NCBI GenBank assembly: GCA_003243445.1
Contig: QFQQ01000011.1
Location: 1-64,000 of the forward strand
Reading direction: 5' to 3'
Source: Citrobacter freundii
GTDB taxonomy: Bacteria > Bacteroidota > Bacteroidia > Chitinophagales > Chitinophagaceae
DNA: 64,000 nucleotides
Shown here piece after piece: positions 49,805-57,377 of the stretch. Each line of letters starts with the position of its first letter. Position 1 is the stretch's first letter. Under the pieces are notes generated by a model, which was not told the origin of the DNA, searched no databases, and was given only the letters and a program-made list of their open reading frames with translations. Both the position numbers and the translations under genes were made by a program.

Positions 49805-50191
49805 TTGAAAACTAACTCTTCCATATTAAAAGCTGCAAGCAGAAAATTTGGTCTGTCGTTCTTACTGGCTGCCAGTGCTGTAGTTGCTTTTGCAACACTG
49901 GGAGATGGAAAATCGAACAAAGATCGTCCCCGTAAAGCGTTGTTAAGCAACAACCGTGCTGCGACTGCTGTTAAACCTGGTACTTTTTCTCTGCAAACCG
50001 GCTATACCTTCCGCGGCAGCCAGGTGATCAGTGAAGAGTCATCAACCCGTTATATCAACCTGAATGCTCCTGTAGTCACCTATCAACAAGGCCACCAGGT
50101 ATACGTTCTCCCTGCGCGTAAAAAAGTCACACTGAACCTGAATTCGCAAAAGACGCAGGTGCCTAGTGCGACGGTTAATATCTCCTTCTGA
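49805..50191 (+). CDS. Unrecognised small secreted protein with TTG start
   Basis: The 128 residues have an N-terminal export signal (KAASRKFGLSFLLAASAVVA, FATLG), then a basic linker (DGKSNKDRPRKALLSNNRAA) and a region rich in beta-strand residues (FSLQTGYTFRGSQVI, VTYQQGHQVYVLPARKKVTL). No family recognised. There is no ATG anywhere in the frame and a stop lies three codons upstream, so TTG at 49805 is the likely start. The clear promoter just before supports that the gene is real. Confidence 0.65.
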   Translation: MKTNSSILKAASRKFGLSFLLAASAVVAFATLGDGKSNKDRPRKALLSNNRAATAVKPGTFSLQTGYTFRGSQVISEESSTRYINLNAPVVTYQQGHQVYVLPARKKVTLNLNSQKTQVPSATVNISF

Positions 50192-50197
50192 TAACAC

Positions 50198-50350
50198 GGA
50201 TTCAATTCGCGAATTTCACGAATTGACCTCTGAAACACTGCGATTTCAGTTTGTATCTGCTACCATTAGCGCCACCCGCAGAATATTACCCGGCTTATTA
50301 CGATTACTGTAGATTCAGCAGGCCTCGAATCTAAATCACTAATTCGCGTT
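50198..50350. repeat. GCGAATT-word inverted repeat
   Basis: The left arm (50198-50226, ATTCAATTCGCGAATTTCAC and onward) and right arm (about 50334-50350, CACTAATTCGCGTTATT) lie at the ends of the spacer between convergent genes. Arms are short and degenerate. Confidence 0.5.
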
Positions 50351-51020
50351 ATTCCTTGCCCTGACTTTCATTATACGTCATCACCCTATACCCCGATTTT
50401 GGCGTATCAAACTTCGCAGCCGGAACAAGGTTGAAATTGATGTTAGAGACGGTATAAGTCACTTTCTGTTTGCCGATATTCGCCTCATACTGCATGGCCA
50501 GGCCAGGCAGGGCACGGTTCAGGTACTGGAAATCACGGTTTACGGGAATGAGATCCTTCGTGAAATAAACAGTGAAGCTGCTGCCATCGGCGAGTTTACC
50601 GACCGCTTTCTGGCAATTGTAGCCGGCGATCGTCTTGTACTCATTTTCGTAGGTAAACTCTACGCCTTCATATTTCTTGTTTGACTCTTTCCAGTCGGCA
50701 GGCGTCAGGTTGATCATGTATTTCTGCTCACCATATTCTTTCAGGATCGTCACGTTACCGGTCTTGCCATCAACAATGGTCGATTGGGTACCGAGCGAGC
50801 TTACCATTTCAGAACGGCTGGAATTGCCTTTTAAATAGATAATGCTCACAGCCCCGTCAAGCAGGTCGGCTGCCTTCGGCGTTGAATTGTTTGTATTGAT
50901 CACGATATCGTAAGAGATCGTGGCTTCAGTCAGTTTGCGAGGTTGTCCCTGCTGCGCACGGAGCATTCCCGGACCCAGCACTGAAACCAATAATACGGCG
51001 ATAAGGTAAATTCTTTTCAT
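50349..51020 (-). CDS. Unrecognised secreted protein, 223 residues
   Basis: Start taken at the ATG at 51020 (signal peptide MKRIYLIAVLLVSVLGPGML, cleaved after RAQ). The mature part has ATISYDIVINTNNSTPKA, VSIIYLKGNSSRSEMVS, GEQKYMINLTPADWKE and IAGYNCQKAVGKLADGSSFT, then VYFTKDLIPVNRDFQYL. This resembles GLPGLI-family and DUF4412-type proteins of Bacteroidota, which share 'G.....V...tA.G..F.vWyt.dlp'. An outer-membrane or periplasmic role is likely; function is unknown. Lies downstream of yidC across a near-perfect 42-base hairpin. Confidence 0.7.
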   Translation of the reverse strand: MKRIYLIAVLLVSVLGPGMLRAQQGQPRKLTEATISYDIVINTNNSTPKAADLLDGAVSIIYLKGNSSRSEMVSSLGTQSTIVDGKTGNVTILKEYGEQKYMINLTPADWKESNKKYEGVEFTYENEYKTIAGYNCQKAVGKLADGSSFTVYFTKDLIPVNRDFQYLNRALPGLAMQYEANIGKQKVTYTVSNINFNLVPAAKFDTPKSGYRVMTYNESQGKE

Positions 51021-51124
51021 AATCATACCGTTGTTGATAGATAGACGCTTTAAGATAGCCAATAAGTTGCGACGGTTAAAAGTTAAAATTAAAAAGCCAG
51101 CTATCAAAGCCCGGGAGCCAATTT

Positions 51125-51213
51125 AAGGTTCCATAGGTTCCAAAAGTTTCAGAGGTTCCAGAGGTTGCGTAAACCTTTGGAACCTCTGAAACTTTTGGAA
51201 CCTATGGAACCTT
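51125..51213. repeat. Near-perfect 42-base hairpin, AGAGGTTCC-word family
   Basis: The arms 51125-51166 and 51172-51213 pair at 41 of 42 positions, leaving a 5-base loop. Words are AAGGTTCCATAGGTTCCAAA followed by AGTTTCAGAGGTTCCAGAGG. It begins four bases after the yidC stop codon. There is no T tract on the minus strand. Confidence 0.95.
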
Positions 51214-51217
51214 ATAC

Positions 51218-53062
51218 TTATTTTTTATTTTTCTTTTGCATTTCCTTCATCTGCTTCTGCTGCTCCTGCATCTGCTCCATCCTCTCCTGCCATTTGGATT
51301 TTGTCTTCGGCTTCTTACGGTTCTCCGAGATCTGCGCGAGGATCTTGTTGTGATCGATGATATAATTCTGGATCACAAACTGGAGGATCAGCGTGATCAC
51401 GTTTGATACCGTATAGTACCAGGTCAACGCCGATGGTAGTTTATTAAAGATGAATAACAGGAATACCGGGAAGATATACGGCATATACTTCAATACCGGG
51501 TTGCTCTGATCAGGTGACATGCTCATGCTGTACAGCGAGATCGCAAGGCTCGTTAATACCGCTGTGATCGTGAACAAACTCAGGTGACCGCCGAGCAATG
51601 GCACATTCACACCAAACTTGATAAAATCATCAAACGCTGAAAGGTCTTTTGCCCAGAGGAAATCCGCACCGCGCAGGTCCACGTTTGAGCTAAAGAAACT
51701 ATACAGTGAGAAGAAGATCGGGATCTGCAGCAAGGCAGGAATACAACCGCCCAACGGATTCACGCCAGCTTCACGGAAAAGCTTCATCTGCTCCATGCTC
51801 ATTGCCTGCTGGTCCGCGCCATATTTCTCTTTCAGCTGCGCGATCTCCGGGCGAAGTGCTTTCATTTTCGCACCGCTGAGATAACTCTTGTATGATAACG
51901 GAGAGATCAGCAAACGAATGATCAGGGTCAGCAATGCGATGACCAGGCCAAAGCTGCCGACAAAGCTCTTCAGGAAATCCCACACCGGCATGATCACATA
52001 ACGGTTCAGCGGACGTACAAAAGCGTATGGTCCCTGACCGAGGTTAACCAGCTTTTCCAGTTTCAGGTCGGCTTTTTTCAATGTCTTGAAATCGGCAGGA
52101 CCATAAAAAATGCTGAAGCCAAGTTTTGCATTATTTCCCGAAGGGACAGCCACCTGCAAGTTGGTCACTGCTTCCACCAGCACACGCTTGTCATCCGGAG
52201 GGATATTCCATGTCATTTTACCGGAGGTAAAATCCGACTTAGCGATCAGGAATGTGTTGAAGAAACGCTGGCGTACGCCTATCCATTTAACCTTTTTCTC
52301 GAAATCTTCACTGCTGGTGCGGGCGATGGTGTGATAGTCGAAATCACCATCTTCCATATAACCGATCTGTGTGTTTTGTTTTTCAAAGCTGATATCAGAC
52401 TCCTGTTGATCGGCCGCATACTTCCATGTCAGGTTCATTGTATTCTGCGGAAGTATTTGTGTTGCACCATTCAGTTCGATATCAAAATCGATCATATACT
52501 GATCAGGTCTGATCGTATAACGGTGAGTGATGGAGGCCGCATGGCCGCTATCCGAAGAAAGCCTGGTGAATGCGTAACTCGTGCTTCCATCAGCATTCTT
52601 TACGGAATCTATCTTTGAAAAGTTGAGTTCGGAAGTTTCAATACTGCTGGAACCGCTGGTGCTGACGCGGTAGCTGATATCATTGAATGGAGCATTGGCC
52701 AGTTTTACATGGCCGCTATCCATGTTCTTGAATTTCTTCAATTCAACGGCTCTTGGCTGACCACCTTTTGTAGAAAATGCTACTCTGAAGAGGTTATTCT
52801 CTGCATAGATCAACTGCTCATTTTTACCGGTGCTGTCGTTGAACATCCCCAATGAACCCGCCCTGCGCATGGAGTCCGCTGCAAGCGCGTTCTGACGCAA
52901 AGCCGCAGTATCCGGTTTGGGCTGATTAGCATTAGCAATAGAATCCAACCGGGCCTTCTCCTTCCGGGCAGCCGCCTGCTCCTTATTTGTTACAAAGAAA
53001 TAGCCAAAGAAAAGCGCCGCCAGTATTACAAAGCCTATGACGGTATTGCGATCAAACTTCAT
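51218..53062 (-). CDS. yidC: Membrane protein insertase YidC
   Basis: Inserts and folds inner membrane proteins with or without SecYEG. The 614 residues have an N-terminal membrane anchor (VIGFVILAALFFGYFFV), a long periplasmic beta-sandwich domain (about 60-350), and the C-terminal five-helix OxaI domain beginning NRYVIMPVWDFLKSFVGSFG and containing GCIPALLQIPIFFSLY and LSLFTITAVLTSLAIS. A Lys/Gln/Met-rich basic tail (ERMEQMQEQQKQMKEMQKKN) follows, which may touch the ribosome. Start ATG at 53062. TATCTTTG at 53086-53093 (minus) resembles a -7 box. Downstream of pyrG. Confidence 0.96.
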   Translation of the reverse strand: MKFDRNTVIGFVILAALFFGYFFVTNKEQAAARKEKARLDSIANANQPKPDTAALRQNALAADSMRRAGSLGMFNDSTGKNEQLIYAENNLFRVAFSTKGGQPRAVELKKFKNMDSGHVKLANAPFNDISYRVSTSGSSSIETSELNFSKIDSVKNADGSTSYAFTRLSSDSGHAASITHRYTIRPDQYMIDFDIELNGATQILPQNTMNLTWKYAADQQESDISFEKQNTQIGYMEDGDFDYHTIARTSSEDFEKKVKWIGVRQRFFNTFLIAKSDFTSGKMTWNIPPDDKRVLVEAVTNLQVAVPSGNNAKLGFSIFYGPADFKTLKKADLKLEKLVNLGQGPYAFVRPLNRYVIMPVWDFLKSFVGSFGLVIALLTLIIRLLISPLSYKSYLSGAKMKALRPEIAQLKEKYGADQQAMSMEQMKLFREAGVNPLGGCIPALLQIPIFFSLYSFFSSNVDLRGADFLWAKDLSAFDDFIKFGVNVPLLGGHLSLFTITAVLTSLAISLYSMSMSPDQSNPVLKYMPYIFPVFLLFIFNKLPSALTWYYTVSNVITLILQFVIQNYIIDHNKILAQISENRKKPKTKSKWQERMEQMQEQQKQMKEMQKKNKK

Positions 53063-53163
53063 CAGGGGGTTAAATTTAAAGGTGGCAAAGATAGGAGTTC
53101 TTGCCGAGTCGGAAGAGATCAGTCGGTGGGTTGCGGATTTTGTGGGGAGAAAGGGAGGTGGGA

Positions 53164-53340
53164 AGGTTTCAGAGGTTCCAGGGGGTTAATAGGTTTCATA
53201 GGTTCCTGAGGCATTGAAAGTTAACCAAATCCACATACCCCCTGAACCATCACCCCCTATGGGATCTACGAAACTTATGAAACCTATTAAACTTATTAAA
53301 CCTATTAAACTTATGAAACCTATGGAACTTCTGGAACCTC
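53164..53340. repeat. Inverted repeat, AGAGGTTCC-word family, between yidC and pyrG
   Basis: The left arm (53164-53210) has GGTTTCAGAGGTTCCAGGGG and TAGGTTTCATAGGTTCC words; the right arm (about 53265-53340) has AAACTTATGAAACCTATTAA and GAACTTCTGGAACC words. Imperfect, with a longer right arm. Both flanking genes read to the left. Confidence 0.8.
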
Positions 53341-53349
53341 AACTGTCTC

Positions 53350-54999
53350 TCAGATCATCTCACTCTGCAACAACGGATTCTTCACATCAGCCAGCTTTTC
53401 CGCATATTCTTTTGCTGCCTTAATGAAATGGACGAAGATCGGCTGGGGACTTTCTACGGTGCTTTTCAGCTCGGGGTGATATTGAACTCCGATAAAGAAC
53501 GGATGGTTGGGCAACTCCACGATCTCAACCAGACCGGTTGCAGGGTTTTTACCGCTGGCGATCATGCCGGCTTTTTCAAAAGCCTCGAGATAGGAGTTAT
53601 TGAACTCCCAGCGGTGACGGTGGCGCTCGCTTACATTTGTCTGACCATAGATCGTATATGCAAGTGTGCCTTCCTTCACAGTACATGGATAAGCGCCGAG
53701 ACGCATGGTGCCACCTTTCGCCGTGATCTCTTTTTGCTCTTCCATCAGATCGATCACCGGATGCTTGGTCTGCGGATCCATTTCTGTTGAATGCGCTTCT
53801 TTCAGCCCCAGTACATTTCTCGCATACTCGATCACCGCCATTTGCATACCAAGACAAATTCCAAAGAATGGCAACCTTTTCTCACGCGCGTACTTTACTG
53901 CAATGATCTTGCCTTCCACACCGCGCATACCGAAACCAGGCGCTACCAGCAATCCATCAAGTCCACCAAGTTTTTCCTTTACATTATTTTCCGTGATATA
54001 CTCACTGTGCACATTTACGATCTGCACTTCACACTCATTGATCGCACCTGCATGTACAAACGCTTCAAGGATCGACTTATATGCATCCTGCAGTTCAAGA
54101 TATTTACCGATCAGACCGATCGTAACCTTACTCTTTGGATACTTTAATTTATCAAGGAATTCTTTCCATTTGATCAGTTCAGGCTCCTGCTTTGGCGCGA
54201 TGCCAAATTTCTTCAGACAGATGATATCAAGCTTTTCGCGCATCATCATCAGCGGTACTTCATAAATAGTAGATGCATCAGCAGATTCGATCACCGCTTC
54301 GGGTTTCACATTACAGAACAATGCGATCTTCCTGCGGATATCCGGACCAAGTGATCTTTCCGTTCTGCAAACAATGATATCAGGATGCACACCTTCCTGG
54401 CTCAGCATACGGACACTGTGCTGGGTAGGTTTTGTCTTTAACTCTTTTGCTGCTTTCAGATAAGGGATCAATGTAAGATGGATGACTACCGTATCTTCTT
54501 CCGGAAGTTCCCATTGCAATTGACGCACTGCTTCCACAAACGGTAAACTTTCGATATCACCAACCGTTCCACCGATCTCAGTGATCACCACATCATATTT
54601 ATCACCCTGGCCAAGCACCATCATGCGGCGTTTGATCTCATCGGTGATATGCGGAACGACCTGCACCGTCTTTCCGAGATACGCCCCTTCCCGTTCTTTA
54701 TTAATAACTGTTTGATAGATACGACCGGTAGTAACGTTATTTGCCTGAGAAGTGAAGATGTTCAGGAAACGCTCATAGTGACCGAGATCAAGATCTGTTT
54801 CGGCACCATCCTCTGTAACATAACATTCACCATGCTCATAAGGATTCAATGTACCAGGATCGACATTGATATAAGGATCGAACTTCTGGATAGTAACTCT
54901 CAAGCCTCTGGCCTGCAATAATTTAGCCAGTGAGGCCGCAATGATCCCCTTACCAAGTGACGAAGTAACTCCTCCCGTAACAAATATGTATTTAGCCAT
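53350..54999 (-). CDS. pyrG: CTP synthase
   Basis: Makes CTP from UTP, ATP and glutamine. The 549 residues have the N-terminal synthetase domain (MAKYIFVTGGVTSSLGKGII with the P loop; ITEIGGTVGDIESLPFVEAV) and a C-terminal class I amidotransferase domain with the nucleophile Cys in PFFGICLGMQMAV and the His/Glu pair in GVQYHPELKS. Start ATG at 54999. TAACTTTG at 55172-55179 (minus) resembles a -7 box, giving a leader of about 170 bases. Confidence 0.98.
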   Translation of the reverse strand: MAKYIFVTGGVTSSLGKGIIAASLAKLLQARGLRVTIQKFDPYINVDPGTLNPYEHGECYVTEDGAETDLDLGHYERFLNIFTSQANNVTTGRIYQTVINKEREGAYLGKTVQVVPHITDEIKRRMMVLGQGDKYDVVITEIGGTVGDIESLPFVEAVRQLQWELPEEDTVVIHLTLIPYLKAAKELKTKPTQHSVRMLSQEGVHPDIIVCRTERSLGPDIRRKIALFCNVKPEAVIESADASTIYEVPLMMMREKLDIICLKKFGIAPKQEPELIKWKEFLDKLKYPKSKVTIGLIGKYLELQDAYKSILEAFVHAGAINECEVQIVNVHSEYITENNVKEKLGGLDGLLVAPGFGMRGVEGKIIAVKYAREKRLPFFGICLGMQMAVIEYARNVLGLKEAHSTEMDPQTKHPVIDLMEEQKEITAKGGTMRLGAYPCTVKEGTLAYTIYGQTNVSERHRHRWEFNNSYLEAFEKAGMIASGKNPATGLVEIVELPNHPFFIGVQYHPELKSTVESPQPIFVHFIKAAKEYAEKLADVKNPLLQSEMI

Positions 55000-55260
55000 A
55001 GCCGGTCAATTTATTTTTCTTAATTCACAAAAAAAGGGGCTAATAACAGTCTGCAAAAACATTACTGTTTATTTAACTATGAAACCCGTTTTAAATAAAG
55101 ATTGTTGAAAATTTGTCGCCCAATCGACCATCCGAAAGAGATAATTCAGGTAAAATTTCCGGGAGGTCATGCAAAGTTAATTCAAATTTCCGGGCAGCGA
55201 AAATCTTAGTTTTTTTTGTGGAAAAAACGGATATTTTTAGAGGAGTATTATTGGATCACC

Positions 55261-56337
55261 ATGCTTATTTATATTTTTCGATGCACAGCATTATTTATGT
55301 TGTGTTTTATCATTTCCAACCGCAAGGCGGCTGCCCAATCAAGAGAAGAAAAAGAGCGGATGACCGATTTCCGTGCTATCTATTATAAAATGTCACCGGC
55401 AACCGATCAGGTTGCGCTACCCGTATCGTTCGCAGAAGTGCATGATATACGTTTTGATACGACATATATCGGCCTGGCAAATCGTACACATGGACAGCCA
55501 CAATTCATCCGGCTAAGCTCAGGCGGAAAAGAATTGAGTGATCAATTCAATTCATGCATCCGGGCCGATGCCGGCGCGGCTGTTCTTCATTGCTTCATCA
55601 GGAAGCTCTTTCTTACGGATCATATCAGTGTAAAAAAATCTGAAGAAGTACGGATGGCTTCGCCTGATTTTGATAAAAATGAAATGTCCGGCGTTTTTCT
55701 TACCGTAGACTTTTATGAACAAAGAGGAGAAGTATACCAACCATTGTTCCGTTTTGATACAACCGTTGCCAGCTATATCAGGATCAACAAAAAGGGCTAT
55801 GGATACCTTGAAGAAGCAATCCGCGCAGCCATTTCAAAAGCAGGCCGGCAGGATTGGAACAGGATCCGTGAGAAAGCACCGAAGCTGACGCGTTCACATA
55901 TTGATTCCGTTCATGCATTACGCCTCGCGCTACCCGTACTGAACACTTCACCTGTTAAAGGTATTTTCTACACATTTAATGACTTTAAGCAGAACACGCC
56001 TTCCACTCAGGAATTCACTGTAGACCGCGGGAAAAAAGGAGATTTCCTGTATCTCAAAAATGCAAAACAGGAAGAGATCCTTCAGAAAGATATCTGGGGT
56101 TATTGTGACGGGAAGGATAGCTATATCTATTCTGCGGGAAATTTCTTCAAACTGCATCGGACCGGCAATGGCTTCACACTCTATGGCGCGAAGGAATTAA
56201 CCGGTGATAAAAGATGGAATCCTACCGCTGCACCGGTCCAGGGCGGCGGCGTGTACGTTGGTTCCTCTCCCAAAACGGTTTATATTCTCGAAAAACAATT
56301 ATTCCAACTGGATATGGAATCGGGAAAAATCTACTGA
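55261..56337 (+). CDS. Unrecognised secreted protein, 358 residues
   Basis: Start at the ATG at 55261, giving signal peptide MLIYIFRCTALFMLCFIISN, cleaved near RKAAAQ. A TTG at 55216 would add fifteen residues ahead of it and is less likely. The mature part has no clear domain; notable stretches are SFAEVHDIRFDTTYIGLANR, FIRKLFLTDHISVKKSEEV, FLTVDFYEQRGEVYQPLFRF and the C-terminal FLYLKNAKQEEILQKDIWGY, CDGKDSYIYSAGNFFKLHRT, resembling a small beta-propeller or beta-sandwich. Outer surface or periplasm is inferred. Divergent from pyrG, directly before proC. Confidence 0.65.
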   Translation: MLIYIFRCTALFMLCFIISNRKAAAQSREEKERMTDFRAIYYKMSPATDQVALPVSFAEVHDIRFDTTYIGLANRTHGQPQFIRLSSGGKELSDQFNSCIRADAGAAVLHCFIRKLFLTDHISVKKSEEVRMASPDFDKNEMSGVFLTVDFYEQRGEVYQPLFRFDTTVASYIRINKKGYGYLEEAIRAAISKAGRQDWNRIREKAPKLTRSHIDSVHALRLALPVLNTSPVKGIFYTFNDFKQNTPSTQEFTVDRGKKGDFLYLKNAKQEEILQKDIWGYCDGKDSYIYSAGNFFKLHRTGNGFTLYGAKELTGDKRWNPTAAPVQGGGVYVGSSPKTVYILEKQLFQLDMESGKIY

Positions 56338-56381
56338 TCCGGTAGATTACTTTTATAAGTTATCTTTATAAAAATTCAGTC

Positions 56382-57176
56382 ATGAGTAAACGTATCGCCA
56401 TTATCGGAGGCGGAAATCTGGGTGTAGCTATTGCGGAAGGTTTATTGAACAGTGGTTTCAGTAAACCCGCGGACCTCACTGTTACCAAACGTAATATCAC
56501 CACGCTAAAACCGCTGGAAGAAAAAGGTGTGCATATTACCAATGATAACAACAGTGCAGTAGAAAAAAGTGAGGTCATCATTCTCGCTGTAAAACCATTC
56601 CAGGTTTCAGAAGTATTGAATGCCGTTAAAAATGATCTTACTGAAAAAAAGATATTGATCTCCGTAGTAACCGGTGTTTTATTAAATGATCTCGATGGCA
56701 TTATAAATAAAAAGATGGCTTATTTCCGCGCGATGCCCAACACGGCGATCGCCATCCAGGAAAGCATGACCTGTATCTGCAGCAAAGATGCCGATGCAAC
56801 GATGATCAACTATGTAAATGAACTGTTCCGCACGCTTGGACAGGTGGTCACCATTGATGAAAAGCTGATGGAAGCTGCTACCATTCTCGGCGCCTGCGGC
56901 ACTGCCTATGCCATGCGCTACATCCGCGCCAATATACAGGGTGGTATCGAGATCGGCTTTGATGCCGCTACTGCTTCACTCATTGCCGCCCAGACTGTAA
57001 AAGGCGCCGCCGAGCTCCTCCTCAAAAAAGGATCACATCCCGAACAGGAGATCGATAAAGTGACCACGCCAAAAGGCTGCACTATTGCGGGATTGAATGA
57101 GATGGAGCATAGAGGGTTTAGTTCGTCGCTGATCAGAGGAGTGGTGGCGAGTTATAAGAAGATTGCGAAAGACTGA
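56382..57176 (+). CDS. proC: Pyrroline-5-carboxylate reductase
   Basis: Last step of proline synthesis, NAD(P)H-dependent. The 264 residues show the dinucleotide-binding motif IAIIGGGNLGVAIAEGL and the C-terminal signature KVTTPKGCTIAGLNEMEHRG, which matches the conserved T-P-G-G-T-x-G-L segment. ILAVKPFQVSEVL and FRAMPNTAIAIQESMT are also typical. Start ATG at 56382. Downstream of the secreted protein gene by 44 bases; ends facing purL with a two-way terminator between. Confidence 0.95.
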   Translation: MSKRIAIIGGGNLGVAIAEGLLNSGFSKPADLTVTKRNITTLKPLEEKGVHITNDNNSAVEKSEVIILAVKPFQVSEVLNAVKNDLTEKKILISVVTGVLLNDLDGIINKKMAYFRAMPNTAIAIQESMTCICSKDADATMINYVNELFRTLGQVVTIDEKLMEAATILGACGTAYAMRYIRANIQGGIEIGFDAATASLIAAQTVKGAAELLLKKGSHPEQEIDKVTTPKGCTIAGLNEMEHRGFSSSLIRGVVASYKKIAKD

Positions 57177-57203
57177 TCGCTTGAACAGGAATCTTCGATA
57201 TTT

Positions 57204-57357
57204 GTTCGATGGCCGATGACAGATGGCCGTTGGCCGGGCTTCGCAGATCGATATAGTCAATAAAAAAAGAAACCTTCCGTTTGAAGAAGGTTTCTTTTTT
57301 TATTGACTTTTCAGATTTGCCTCTCGGCCAACGGCCATCTGTCATCGGCCATCAAAC
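57204..57357. repeat. Inverted repeat, CGATGG-word family, enclosing a terminator
   Basis: The arms 57204-57236 and 57325-57357 pair at 32 of 33 positions (GTTCGATGGCCGATGACAGA, TGGCCGTTGGCCG). They enclose the perfect hairpin 57255-57308. This is the clearest example of the nested layout. Confidence 0.95.
57255..57308. terminator. Two-way intrinsic terminator between proC and purL
   Basis: Perfect 23-base arms (57255-57277 and 57286-57308) with an 8-base loop. The stem core AGAAACCTTC/GAAGGTTTCT is followed by seven T on either strand, so it can end transcription from both convergent genes. Confidence 0.95.
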
Positions 57358-57377
57358 AACCGAAAGTATCTATCAAA

